Shown piece by piece: positions 34,020 to 46,800 of a stretch of 64,000 nucleotides of DNA. The DNA is taken from contig JAILWY010000025.1 of the NCBI GenBank assembly GCA_022113835.1, positions 434,001 to 498,000 on the forward strand. The letters run 5' to 3'. Both the position numbers and the translations under genes were made by a program. The stretch comes from Atopsyche davidsoni. Its lineage: Eukaryota; Arthropoda; Insecta; Trichoptera; Hydrobiosidae. Every line of letters begins with the position of its first letter. Within the stretch, counting starts at the first letter, position 1. The notes under the pieces are model-generated. The model had not been told where the DNA came from, made no database searches, and worked only from the letters and a program-made list of their open reading frames with translations.

Positions 34020-37000
34020 AATACTCAATAAACACATATTACTTTTTATGACTTTTTGAACTACTTTTACTGACATATCAATGACAATAAAATTATCTTC
34101 GGTCAATCTGAAACAGGCGTGAGCCCAACATATACTATAGTCCAAGCATATATATATATAAATTGAACAAACATATTAAGTATCTGAAATGAAATCGAAT
34201 AAATACTTCGAGTTAAAGAGATAAAAAATATTTGACATCTGAATGACGGTGACTCGAAAAAGGTCCATTCCATATAAGTAGAAGTGCCTGAAATGACGAC
34301 ACTCCCCCGCGGCGGAGGGATGCTGCCTCTGCTAGCAAGGGGAGGTCAGAGGTCGACCCGGGGAAGTCTCATATATATTTTCTCAGCTACGTGTGAATTG
34401 TGTTCGTTGAATGGAAGTGAACTTTAAGTGCTCTGGTTAAGGAATTCATAAAATAAGGTTTATTTCATGTTTCTGTAAAACAAGAGATTTATAAAAAATT
34501 CTTAATAGAGGCGATGTTCTGATTTAAGCTGTGATACTTATAAATTGCTTTTGTAAACACTGATTTAAAAAGTCAATTTTCAATTTAATAAATAACCGAA
34601 TCTAATCACATGAACCGACAGTAGACAATGGGTTTGATAATGCATAGATATAAAACTGACGCCATAACAATATTTTCATTTAATTGTGTAATTAATTTAT
34701 CAAACAATGCCCTCAAATTGTTTGCATTGTGTACTACAAAATGCCATGTCATTGTTTGGATCCATACATTATTTGTTGAAATTTTCCGTTCTGTTGATTG
34801 AAACGGTGTTTGTTTATTTGCTCGCTCTGCTAATAAGCGCAATTGTCGTAATTCAAAAGCGGAAATGACAAAAGTGCACACGATACCATTTTATCGGATT
34901 GTATTTAAAATTATAAGTAGTGGACTTCACGCAAACGTCCGGTCAATATTTATTTGAGACATTTACAAGCATGACTCAGTCTGAATTCAAGACTTAATAT
35001 ATAAATTATATTTTACTAAATTCAGAATAAGTTAAAATTAAAAATTTAAATATAAAAGATACTGTTATGCTGCTTGGTGATTGTGTCTTCCGACGTTAAG
35101 GTTCAGGTCTTGGAATTTTATGGGATTATCATAATCCCTCAAGATATTAGCGATAACGACTGCCAAAACCTACGACCGCATATAATATATTATTTTTTAA
35201 TAAAATAATTTTGTCTTTTAAAGCATATGTCAAAAAGTAAAAATATACCACCTTAAACATTTTATGTTTCAATAAAAAAAGACATCTTGTTTACGCATGA
35301 TTGTAAAATACAGATATATTTAACAGTTCGTGAAACCTTATTTTTTATTGTATCAATTTTTGATTTTCAATCGTTGGTATGTTAAGTCTATAATTAAGTG
35401 TATTTTTATAAAATAATATGAAGACTATCATATAAAGATTTATTTGGAATAATATTTTTTCTATTTACTGTGTTTTTGTGAATATTTATTGCATTTTATT
35501 TCTAATCTAAAAAACGACTTTTTTCTACTGTGGTTTTATTATATATTTCACACCCTGTAGATTTTGTTGAGATTTTTTTTCTTGCCATCCTTAAAGTATA
35601 TACTCGTAGCTGGTACATGGTACTTTAATTACTTTATGTGAAATAAAAAAATCTAATTGTTGATTAAAATCACATTTTTATTCGATAATAATATTAAGTT
35701 TCTCATTCTAAAACGTGGAATAATTCTATTCCGAGCAAGATGGAAGAGTGCACCATCTGCCTTTTAGAGATATTCAAATGCAAATAAGAAGTGTTTAAGA
35801 AAACTCGGAGAGAACGTCGCAATTAGAGCACATTCCCAACACGCCTCTCTGCTCGGGAGCGTCGAGTCTGCGATCGGAATGGGACAATAGTGAGAAAATA
35901 AAAAAAAAACCACCGCAGCTGGCGTAGCTTTGATCGGCTCCTTCAATGGCTAGAAAGAAAGTCGCAGAGAAAAAAGATTTTATGTAAACTTGATAAAATA
36001 AATTGAACTTCCTCTCTGTTGGCACTAATTTAAATTATTTAAAAATAAAATCACTAAGTATAATTAAAAGTGAAATAAATTCTATTAAATGCTTGAAATA
36101 TATTATAATATTTGACTGGTATAAATCACTAAATAATAAAGGTTTTTCGGTTTTACTGGAATTCTCTGAGAGACTCTGAGAGGGGAATTTCGGAAAATTC
36201 AGTGAAGGCTGTAAGTTAAGATTTAAAATAAAGTTTTTCGATCTCAAAAAAAAAAATTATGAAATAAACATTTTTAGCGTGCACAACATAAAACTAGGAA
36301 CTATAAACATGTCAAATTAAAATAAATAATTAGATTTAAAACGTAGGTTTACTATATTACTTTTTTCGAATATAAAGTTAAGCTTTTGGTTACCGTTGTG
36401 TGAATATTTACCTAAATTGTTATTAAGCGTATTTAAAAAATAAAATTGTCAAAATAGAGATTTTGGGAGCTCAGAGCTTCATTAAAACAATGAAATAACT
36501 ACAAACGATAATAAACGTATCAAAGCAACAACAATTTTGACGTTGTTTACGTTGAATACGTCTTTACGCGGGGATTTGAACTTTCCATAAAAATGTTAAT
36601 TTCTCTATAAAATACTTCTTAATAATCTTAAATACTAATAAGTCCCTTTTTAGGAAGTTCTTACGAAAGATTGCTTTAAAGAGAAACAAGGTCATTTGCA
36701 ATGTGAACAAGGTAGCGACTGGTCGGAGCATAAATCGTGTCACGAAAAAGTGTTTCATTTGGGATTTTGATAGAATAAAAGAATTTAACGCCGTATTAAA
36801 CCCTTATCAAGTGTTATGGGCCGCGCAACTGAAAAATTAGGACTCCCTCACTCGCGCTTTGACTTGCTAATAAATTTACTTCCTTGTCAAATAAATTGTT
36901 TTCCCTTGTTTTCCATACAGCAAGTGATAAATTTGAATTCACATTGTCTCTGACTGTGTGCCGAGCTCGACTGCCATTTGGAGCAATTATACGCAAATAT

Positions 37001-37310
37001 TTTCAAACATTGAATTTCTTGAATGGAACTGCTATCTCCAGTAATCAAATCATTGGTAATTTATATATAAATTTGTGTTTACATACATACATAAATATAT
37101 ATTTATATATATGTAGTATCTATATGTGTGTGTTAGTGTTTGAGAAATGAAATCGGTCCGAAATTGTTCCGAGATCCTAGATTCAAATTTGAAGTATTTT
37201 TATGAGCGTATAGAGAAAATGGGACGTCAGGGGCGCATTAGACTCGGGTATTCTCTTAATGGCCCATAAAAGTCGCTCTGATCAGATCAGCATTGGGATC
37301 AAATCGCCAA
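34020..37310. other. AT-rich non-coding stretch
   Basis: No supported gene. A GC-rich patch lies at 34290-34375 (cccccgcggcggaggg). Open frames at 34606-34881, 35764-36025 and 36814-37150 are short, partly overlapping on both strands, and domain-free. Confidence 0.45.
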
Positions 37311-37326
37311 TCATCGTAATACCAAC

Positions 37327-37916
37327 TAGGGATGGGCACGATAGAACAGATTCATTTAATAAGTATGGAGGCGAAGCCTGCAATTTATTATGGTTTTCTC
37401 TTAGTAGACCAAAAAGTCATGTAATAAAAATCAGTGTTAGATATCGAATAATTAATCATAATAATATATTCCTCTGATGAGTACCGCGGGATGTGGTTGA
37501 TCGATTGCTAGTAATATGTTACCTATGGAATAAATGAATTCATTAGTTAATGGATAGATGAGTTAATAAGTCAGTTTTATTTTGGTTCGTAAGCTGCTCA
37601 AATGTTAAATGAAACAACTAGAAGATATCTGAATATTCCGTAAAAAAATATTCATTCATGATTTGTAAATATTTTATATTTTTTAAAATTTAATTGAGTT
37701 TGAATATAAATTTTAAAAATAATACCAAGCCATTAAATCTCAAATTATCGATAAACCAAGTATATTCATAAATAATTTGAACTTTTAGATATAAATTATT
37801 ATTTTACCTGACATCGACGTTGTTACTACCTGTGGTCGAATGTTTTACATGATAGCTTTTACCAAAAGAGCACGTTATTTTTCTAAACCAAATGAAAAAA
37901 CTTGCGCTCATCACTA
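37327..37916. mobile_element. hAT-like non-autonomous element with 8-bp target duplication
   Basis: The termini TAGGGATGGGCACGA (left) and TAGTGATGAGCGCAA (right, read inward) are imperfect inverted repeats of the TAGNGATGGGC type common in hAT transposons. Flanking 8-mers ataccaac (37319-37326) and atatcaac (37917-37924) differ at one base, as expected for an 8-bp hAT target-site duplication. The 590-bp interior has no transposase reading, so it is non-autonomous. Confidence 0.75.
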
Positions 37917-37929
37917 ATATCAACTAAAT

Positions 37930-40550
37930 CAACCGAACGACTCGTAAAACGACAATGCCGAAAGGGTAGTCTGTATAAATATAATGGGGATTATTTTCTG
38001 GTAGCTTTTCATAATTTTTATAGGAGAGGGTCATGTTAATACGACGAAATAAATCAAATTCATTACCCATTAAAATTACAGCAGCTATTATTGATAAACT
38101 GATAGAAAAATGGCATTTTTCCAGTTTGCTTTATGATAATGTGGGTATGATTATTTTTATCGGTTAAAATAAATATATTTTCAACTTCTTACGTCTTCAA
38201 AATTGTTTAAAAAAAATTATATAAACTTTTTCATTTAAAGATCACTTGTATGTAACACAGAATTACTTGCGATGAAGTCATTATCTGACCTTTATAAAAA
38301 TATTATTGTATGATACTAAAACTAAGTTCCACTTGCCGTGATTCCCATTAAAAGACAAAATATTTTATATATTTTCGTATCCAGTTTTAAAATTTACTTT
38401 AATTGCTTTAAATTCTAATTATTCATATTCATTCACATTTGTTTGCTTGCATTTTTTAAGCAGTGCATTAATTATTTTTTTCATTGAATTGCAAAGATAA
38501 ACTATGATGTATAGATTTCTTCTGGGTCCAGAGCGATCACATTTTTGTTCCGTAATTTGTTTTAAAATTTTATAAAACTATCTAATCAAAGTGAAAATTC
38601 CGTGCCAATTTGTTAGGTTCCAGGTCATTCGCATTGCAAATGAAGTTGCAACGGGGAAAGTTGCCATTCTAAATTCATGAAATTTTATAGAAAAAAATCA
38701 CGAAGAGCTTACAGCTGTAAATAAGAAGCTCCTGTCAAAGGTTTTAGGATCTACTCTTTGGAAAACAAACTTTTCTGATGTTAATTAATGAAATAAATTA
38801 GTTCTGCCTGCATATACTTCAGAGTATAAAAACAGAGGAACTCTTGTTTTGACTTTATTTACAATGACATTCCATTACTTCACTTAATTATGACAGGATT
38901 AAATTTCACAAAATATAAATAGGAAATTCAGTTCTATATTAGAAGGTTTTGCTTTTTAAAGCTGTCGAGTACACTTTTGTTTGCTTTAAAATACTATGCA
39001 AGCTATAAGAGTGAACTCTTTGTAGTGTATTAAAAACATATATACTGAAGCAATGGCTATTTATATTTTACTTAATTAATGTCATTTATTTATGAGAATA
39101 TTCTACCATCTAAAAATCAATTGTTTCAGTAAACAAAATATTTTCAACAAATCTCAGTAAAGATAAAATAAAACTTTGGGGGATATCAATAAGTTTTATT
39201 TAACCAAATAAATAACCTTTACCTATAATACACAGTGCCTAATTGAGTTTTCTTCAATTTTCAATTTTTTAAAAGATAATACTGAAGGTTATCAATTCGC
39301 ATGCAGACATTTTTATATTCTGCTATGGTAGAGATTTTGGGGTTTTTTTTATTCGTTACAGCATCTATTTTTATACACGAAAGGCGGATTGAATTTAAAG
39401 GTTCTTTATCTTCAAAATCGTGAAAATACCTCCTGGGAGAAAATTTTTCTGAAATATTGTTTTTGAATCTTACTTGTATACTCCTATTTTTTACTGATGC
39501 AGGTTAAATTTCCATCTTAAATTAAAATAAAAAAAACCGTTTTTCTTATATTTATCGTTTTTGTAAAAGTTTTTTTATTTCTGAAAACTACCACTGAATA
39601 TAATACCATGTTGAGAAATAAATACAATTAACCCTTTTTGTCTTTTATTGATTACATTTAACTGTATTTTCGATCGGATTTTATCCAGAATCTAATAATA
39701 TGAATGTTACAAAAAAAATACCATTTGACAATTTTTAGTCTGTAAAGCTAATTATTGTAAAGGTTTTAAATGAAACTGCAATAATGGTAAAATAAAAGAA
39801 ATCAAACCTAATAAAATTTTTATTATGTACTTACGTAATCAATTTACTCGTGAAACGACGAGAAAACGAATTATTGAAGCCATAATGTTTTATCCATCTC
39901 GGAAAAGTATTTCTCATGAAACTCGGGTGAGCTAAACATACTATTAAACATGAATATACCAGAAAATGCCTATACTATATATCAATTTCATATTAAATAT
40001 TAAAACGTGTTCAAAACCTGTCATCAAAAGTTATTATTAACTATTTAATGCTACCATTATTTTAACTAAAACAGGGATATTGCGAAAATAACACTTAAGT
40101 AATCAAAGCCCACATTTACTTTATTTTTTAATGAAATTAAAAATATTTGTCTTTTTATATTTGATATGAGATTGTTTTATATAGGGATTGGTTATTTTTA
40201 TTAACCTCTATGTGTTACAAATTAGTATTTATGAAATCCGAAATAATATACACGAAATATTTTTGTCCGAGAGTACCTGGTAGAATTCTAATACTATAAA
40301 ATATTTTTATTAATAGAAATATTCAATGATTTTTCAATTTTGTATTTATTGACGCAACTGAAACTGCCAATTTAACGCTGCTTGTTATTGATTTAATTAA
40401 AAAACCAAATCACATAAATTAATTGATGAAAATACCATTTGTATTAAATCCCAGATAAGCCATGAATAAAAAAATAATTGACTATTTATATTACTGGTGA
40501 CCAAAATTGACTCTATTTTTTCTCATACATAATAGTTTACGAAATTTCAC
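37930..40550. other. AT-rich non-coding stretch
   Basis: No supported gene. At about 38615-38740 a complex patch contains cattcgcattgcaaatgaag, which resembles a POU-type site, with no other evidence. Confidence 0.5.
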
Positions 40551-40554
40551 TTTG

Positions 40555-40622
40555 CTCAAAGATGCCAACCTAGCATGTTGGTGAAACTAGTCGTGTCTAT
40601 AAATAAAAAATGAGAACAACAC
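40555..40622 (+). repeat. CTAGT hairpin repeat unit
   Basis: TCAAAGA, T, GCCAAC, loop ctagcat, GTTGGT, then GAAAC, TA, GTC. It shares the stem II bases and the CTAGT segment with 24545-24620 and the layout of the hammerhead-like motif. Positions 3-5 of the CTGANGA box are not kept, so it is likely inactive. Confidence 0.55.
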
Positions 40623-40629
40623 TAAATAT

Positions 40630-41340
40630 TCCTTTTAAATAAACACAATACGAAATAATAATCATTGGTAGCTTTCATTGGGTGTTTTTAGTATTTTGAT
40701 CCAGCAAAGAGTATATTAAATAAAAAACAGTTTGAAATAAATAACTTCCGTTTGAATTGTCGGTTTTTGTAAGGAAAAGAGTCGTCTGAGCATCCTTTGA
40801 TATTTCCCGGGACTTTTCTCCTCTTTCCCTTTGACGTCTCTTTTATGCAGTTTGTTATATCTCAAATAAATTCTTTTAAAATACCGATAAGGTTCCGAGG
40901 CTGCAGGCGGCGCAGTTCAAGTCCATACACTTTAATTGAATGCACAGGAGGCATCCTCGCTTTCAACATTTTAAGTATTATGAAATACTTAGTACTACTA
41001 CTTCTACAATATTTATCATTTAATGCATTATTCTTATTTGCGAAAAACTCGAGTCTTCTTAAATAATTCGTATTCAAACAAATGATCCGAAAAACAAAAA
41101 ACACAAGAGGCTTTGATAATTATTGCTTTTAAAGAGTTTTTTTAATTTATAATATATATATTTTTATAAATAATATTTAATATTTTCAAATATTTTTGCT
41201 ATTTTACTAATAATTGAATTTTGGACATGTTTAAAACTCGCTTTGAAATATTTTAACATAAAAAAATCATAGAAAATATGGGAATCATTGTAGTATGTAA
41301 ATATGAAAATTAGCATTCAAATGTAAAAAAAAATCTAATT
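40630..41340. other. AT-rich non-coding stretch
   Basis: Open frames on both strands at 40797-41104 overlap and have no recognised domain. A short GC-richer spot at 40895-40960 is not interpretable. Confidence 0.45.
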
Positions 41341-41344
41341 TGAC

Positions 41345-41395
41345 CTGCTTTTTCGCCTTTCGAGGGCTTCTTCAAACTGATCTAAAACAAAAACA
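41345..41395 (-). repeat. GAAGAAG-hairpin-CGAAA motif
   Basis: On the minus strand: cagtttgaagaagccc, loop, ggcgaaaaagc. The GCC/GGC stem sits between a TGAAGA-like box and GAAA. It is shared in layout with 56092-56135 (minus) and 57672-57715 (plus). Confidence 0.45.
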
Positions 41396-41399
41396 AATT

Positions 41400-41855
41400 G
41401 TGATCTCCTGGCCATTTGGTGGTTTTAACATAAAGTGTTACAAATAAAGCGAGAATCGAGAATTATTACGGTTTTCTAAAAAAAAAAATGATTTGTTAAT
41501 TATACTGAAAATATTTCATATCGTCTATTTGCGGTAGTAGTTTTTATTATTTTTCTCAAATAAAATTTTATTATAAATGGTGTTATTTTATTTTCCATAA
41601 AATGCACTCCTTATTTCTGCGCTTTAATTTTTTCTTGGTATTCAACATTTACGTGTTTTAACGAAGAGTTATTTTATTTCAGTAATTTAGTTCAAAGCCG
41701 CGGCACTCCAGAAGGCAAAAAAAAACTCAGGCTCTCCTGCCCGCACATGCATCCCCTCCTCGTGTACCGCAGGGGTTCTATGCACAAGGGTGCCCAGGAA
41801 GTATGACAAAATTAAATATTTAATAGTAGAATACTAATTATTTTTAATTAATTTA
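41400..41855. other. AT-rich stretch with a small GC-richer patch
   Basis: 41690-41805 is GC-richer (ctcctgcccgcacatgcatc) without a reading frame of note. Otherwise AT-rich and empty. Confidence 0.45.
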
Positions 41856-41859
41856 ATTA

Positions 41860-42134
41860 CTAATATGACTAGGCATATTTTTTTTACATATTGAAAATGA
41901 TTCAAAGAAACTCTAGTACAAGGGTCAGTACACCGGGCATGTAAGCTTGGAGATGTAAGTACAAATCATACACAAGTCACGATGATATTTTTCTAAGAGT
42001 TTCTTTGAATCATTTTCAATATGTGAAAAAATATGCCTTATCATATGTGAAAAAATATGCCTTATCATATTAGTAAATAATATAAGCCTGTAAAGGTAAT
42101 TAAAACGCACTTAAGTAACGTTCAATCCACAACA
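41860..42134 (-). mobile_element. tRNA-like foldback element, copy 3 (core inverted)
   Basis: The head (tgtggattgaacg on the minus strand) is at 42120-42134. Inverted arms at 41861-41913 and 41995-42074 carry aggcatatttttt, cattttcaatatg and aaagaaactc. The tRNA-Thr-like core at 41914-41985 points to the + strand, opposite to the head. In copies 2 and 4 the core and head agree. Confidence 0.8.
42019..42066. repeat. 24-bp perfect tandem duplication inside copy 3
   Basis: 42019-42042 and 42043-42066 are identical 24-base units within the right arm of the foldback element. Confidence 0.85.
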
Positions 42135-42139
42135 TAGAC

Positions 42140-43245
42140 ATAATTAATTTAATATCAATATTTTTTCTTGGTAGAACCATCATACTGTGCAAATTCATTG
42201 CGCTGATTAACGATATCATTTCATTTTAACTAACAATGTTATTATTGAATAATTTTTAAATTTTCTGTTTTTTTTAACAAAAGATACAAATTAAGTACAA
42301 ATTTATCAATTCACCTCATCTCATATAATTATATGCGTAAATTGGTCTATTCAATAATGTACATACATCAAACTTTTTTTTTTTATTTATGATAATTTTT
42401 TACGTTAACTTCCATGAACAATGTTGAAATATTTTTTGTAAACCTGAAACCTGAAAAATTATTTTTAGCTCAACGATAAATGAATAAGGCCTCTCTAGCT
42501 GAATCGGTTGCAGCGCATCGCTCACAGAACTCCGGGGAACTTTCTAAATATTGGAGTGCGGAGATGCAAGCATTTTCCTGAAAAAGGTTTTGAGATAAAC
42601 ACGCGGTCGCCGAGGGATATAGAACTATGCAATGAGTTCGCTTTAGAAAAAATGTGAGCATTACGGGTGTTTTAATTTTAAGTGCAAACTTTTAAGGTGG
42701 AATCATAACTGATTTAATGTTTTGGGTTATTTCTATACTATATTACTGATAATGAATAAGCAGTAATGATTATATAATAAAGTGTGGAAATATTATATTT
42801 ATTGTCCATAGGTTTTGGTAACTGATGTAGAATAGATGAATTCTTGGGAATTCCAGATTCTCTTAATATTGAATACACAATAATTATCTATAGGTAAAAG
42901 ATGCTTGTCTGATAAAATATTTAATTTAAATCATTTCTCTTTTCCATGATTGGAACTTTCACTATTACATATACACATTATTAAGTAATATCATCAATTA
43001 ATCCTTGCTTTAGAGACTTTTTTTCTTACCCACGAAGATGTGGGAATCGATGTTTCAAATATTTTATAAATATTGTGATATTATTATCGCTAAGTTACAT
43101 TTAATGCCTCGCGATCGATTCCAGAACAATGAAACGGTTCAACGATTTTAAGGCCACATTGTGTACATTTACAATTTCTACAATAGTCGAGCTATAAAGT
43201 ACACTCGAGTCCGCAGTTGAGCCGATAGAGCTTTTTGATTGTGTT
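42140..43245. other. AT-rich non-coding stretch
   Basis: No supported gene. A patch at 42475-42640 is less AT-rich and carries a domain-free minus-strand frame. Confidence 0.5.
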
Positions 43246-43269
43246 TATTCGAGAGCTCGATCCGGGAAC

Positions 43270-43470
43270 AATAATCGGTCTGGGGCACAATGGAGGCTCC
43301 TCGGGGGCTCCTCGGGGCGGCGCCCAGATGGTGCGATAAGGCACGGCTTCCTGCCCTCACGGCCTCACGGCCTCACGGCCTCACGCCCTCACGGCCTCAC
43401 GGCCTCACGCCCTCACGCCCTCACCCCCTCACGGCCTCCTGCCCGTCCAGTGGCGTCGACGGCGCCTAAG
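43270..43470. other. GC-rich patch with 8-bp minisatellite
   Basis: Starts with a doubled ggctcctcggg (about 43290-43316), then the CCTCACGG array, then a cgtcgacggcgcc tail. Frames across it are composition artefacts. Confidence 0.6.
43355..43437. repeat. CCTCACGG minisatellite
   Basis: About ten 8-base units, alternating CCTCACGG and CCTCACGC, with one CCTCACCC near the end. Confidence 0.92.
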
Positions 43471-43479
43471 GATTGAGTC

Positions 43480-46400
43480 TCGCGTTAACTGTTCTTATAA
43501 TTTTGCGAAGACACCGGTTTTTTTTCTTCTTCATATATTTTATGCTATTTTTGATTCAAACATTAAATGTATATGCATATATCAAATTCATGGCATTACA
43601 TTGGGTAATTAACAAAAATTTTAGTTTTCAAATCGTGAAATCGCTCAATGCATAATTAAATACAATTGAATAAATATATTATATTCCTTTTTTTGAGTTT
43701 TACCTTATAAATTTATTTAAAAAATGCGTGAGTTATACTAATTTTAAAAAAATATTCCAGGTCTCAATTCCTATATTTGGGTGAAGAAATGACACTAAAT
43801 ATCAGTAATTTTCTTACAACCGTGAGATTTGGACCACGGTTATCGCTTCACGGGAGTTAAACCAAGGGACGCTGTGATTGAGCGAAAAGTTTATTCTTAA
43901 TACGTTTTGGTTGCTTTTTACATATATAACAACTTTTAAACTGTACGGGTTAAAAATGAGGATTCATTAAACTATTTTATAATGACCTTTGATTTATGTT
44001 TTGGTGTTATCAACTGTAGCTATAGTGGGAGCATAGTATTCCTAGAGGTCACAAACTTTAAAACCAGGGCACTCGAGTATCAGATAATTTCGGCCCAGTT
44101 AACTTGCGCAGATATGAACTTAATATCTAAATCTACGAAAATCAACAAACATTTATAATCTAACATTTTGTAAATATGTTTTTATTATATTTTATTTAAA
44201 GTGATATTTTTATTATTTATATGAGTTATATCGAGTATTCTTATTTTTATAGAGAATCGTTTAATCCTATTAACTAATCTTTTGTTAGTGTTCTTTTATC
44301 TACCACTACAAATAGTACGAATGAGTTCCATCCTTTTATAGAATATAAATAATACGATTTAATAACAAAATTTTGGTATTAATAAATTAACTCAGAATAT
44401 TGGGTATCGCGGCCTAGTATTGTTTCAATATTACCACGTTGGGTTTTTTAATAAGAAGTGAAATTGTTATTTGCAAGTGTTTCAGATTATATTAAAGGGC
44501 TAAATGTATTATTGAGAATGATAAGGAGATTTTCAATATTTATAGCTTATCAATAACGCTAACTATTATTCACCGCCATAAGTAATAATCAAACTCATTC
44601 ATTATTGTATTAACAGAAATTCTTTAAAATATATTCATATTAATAGATCAACGATTTTTCGATTGGCTCGTTCATTATAACAAAAACTTTCGAAACACTC
44701 TTTCTAAACATTTTTTTACGTTTTGAGAATCTCTAGTCAAAAGCAGCGGGTTGAGAGAAACCTAAGCCAGAACGAGCCATTTTAGGCCATCAAATAAAAC
44801 CATCTTCAGAAAATGACTGCTCGTAAAATGTAACCACCCACGGGTAAGTTAAACGTTTAAAATGATAATAAAACATAAATATTCCAGTGAAGTGCCGATA
44901 CCTTAAATTTATTAAATATTAAAATTAATTTTAAATCTACCCTTTAAAATTGATTTAAAAAACAATGATATAATATTGATTTAAAATAACGAGACAGTCA
45001 AATTATCAAAGTTAAGTTTATAAGTATTATACTACATAACAATATCATTATTTTAAACATTTTTGTAAACCAAGCTTAATTAATAAACATTTGATTTGAG
45101 TCTTTGAGCTGAAAAGCCTACTCTGTATTTTTTTTAAATGCACATTCAAATCTTTATATTTATGATATTTGTTTAGTAGATTTTCTATAAAATATTAGGT
45201 CAATAACTAAACGAAGTATTGCTTGAATTAAATTTAAAAAAGGCTTACAAAAGGGTTTACACAGCCACGGCTTAAAAAAGATGGAGATCGGCATAATCGA
45301 TGTCGATGTCGATGTCGAGCCGACAAATGTATTAATTCAGGAGATCTTTATAAATGAATGACTTACGTAAAGCCTCCCTCGTTGAAGACTCTTACCCCTA
45401 TTCCATTTAGCGCGTGGTGGCAAGTAAACCCTCCGCAATTAATCTTCACAAACGCAACTGAATTTATTAGCGCTGAAAAATTGGAAGGAGACATTTTAAA
45501 AGCCTTATCGTTTTTCATCTTCAGAGAGATGCTCTGAAGGTAGCCAAAACCCACAAATTTTAAAGCACTATTGGATCACAAAAACAGCAAGCTTTGATTT
45601 CCTGTTTTATATTTGTAAGTTCGTGATGAATATTTTTTTAAGAAGTAAAATTATGATTTAATTACAAAAAATAATTGTGAACGCTAAATTTAGGGTCGTA
45701 AATAATCGCGAAGCCTCCGTCTCTCCCCCTGAGACCCCAGAGTACTCCGATTATATTTAAATCTCAATTTGTATTCACAAATTCTCCATACCTCTTGATT
45801 CTCCCCTTTTGATTTTTCAATTAACCTTATTTGAATCTCTTGTAGGAATAAAAAACACTTGCGATGCGGAGAGACCGTCGGTCTTCGAGGGAAAATATTT
45901 ACGGATACTTATTTTTCAGGAGTTTTTCATTTCAGGACGTTCATCTGTACAAGAAACACTTCACGAAAGGGCCCGCAAAATGCATCTCTCAGAACACAAT
46001 AAGGAAATCACAGCCAGCGGTCGCTTTTGTACGGGAAATGGAAAATGGAAATTTCAAGTTCATTAAATAAACATTTCACCAATTATTATTTACGGCTTTA
46101 AATAAGTAATATGACTTATATAATGAAATAAAAGCAAACATAAATATTTTAAAGAAAGAAAATATCATTTTTGCATATTTGTAAAGTTTATTTTATATTA
46201 AATATTAAATTTATATATAATATTATACAAAGCTTGCCTGATGGTATTGAAAGACTCGTTAAGAATCTAAAATAAATTTTGTTTTTATTTTCGCCGTAGA
46301 TTTTATAAATAACATTGTATAATCATGTCTCCATTTTGTTAGTAATGTTTACCAAAAATTTAAATTTTTACGCCTAAATATAGTATTGTTTTTAACGGTA

Positions 46401-46800
46401 TTTTTAAGACTCATTATCGAAAAAACACTTCATGATTATATCTCACTGTTTCTTTATGTTTAGTACGTAAATTTATTCTTTCAAATCACATTAAAAACAC
46501 AATGAGCCTGTATAGAGAAAAAGTGCGGATTTGTTGAATACTCGTAATTAATAGATCGTGAATGAAAAACATTTAGCTCTTACTCGTCATTTCATGTGTG
46601 AATCATTTGCTCATAAACACATTGAATGCACAACACACCCGTTAGGGTGAAAAGTGTGGATTTTAAAAATATTAATATTTAATAATGCTCATTGACTAAG
46701 ATTCTATCCCAAAGCTCTTACCATCATTCACAGAGTTTATGGAGAGATTTCTATGCAAATGTTATTGAAAAAATACCTTAGATTTAAATAATGTAGATTC
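43480..46800. other. AT-rich non-coding stretch
   Basis: No supported gene. A (GATGTC)-type short run lies at 45299-45316. Frames at 45363-45554 and 45809-46070 overlap in two phases and lack domains. Confidence 0.45.
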
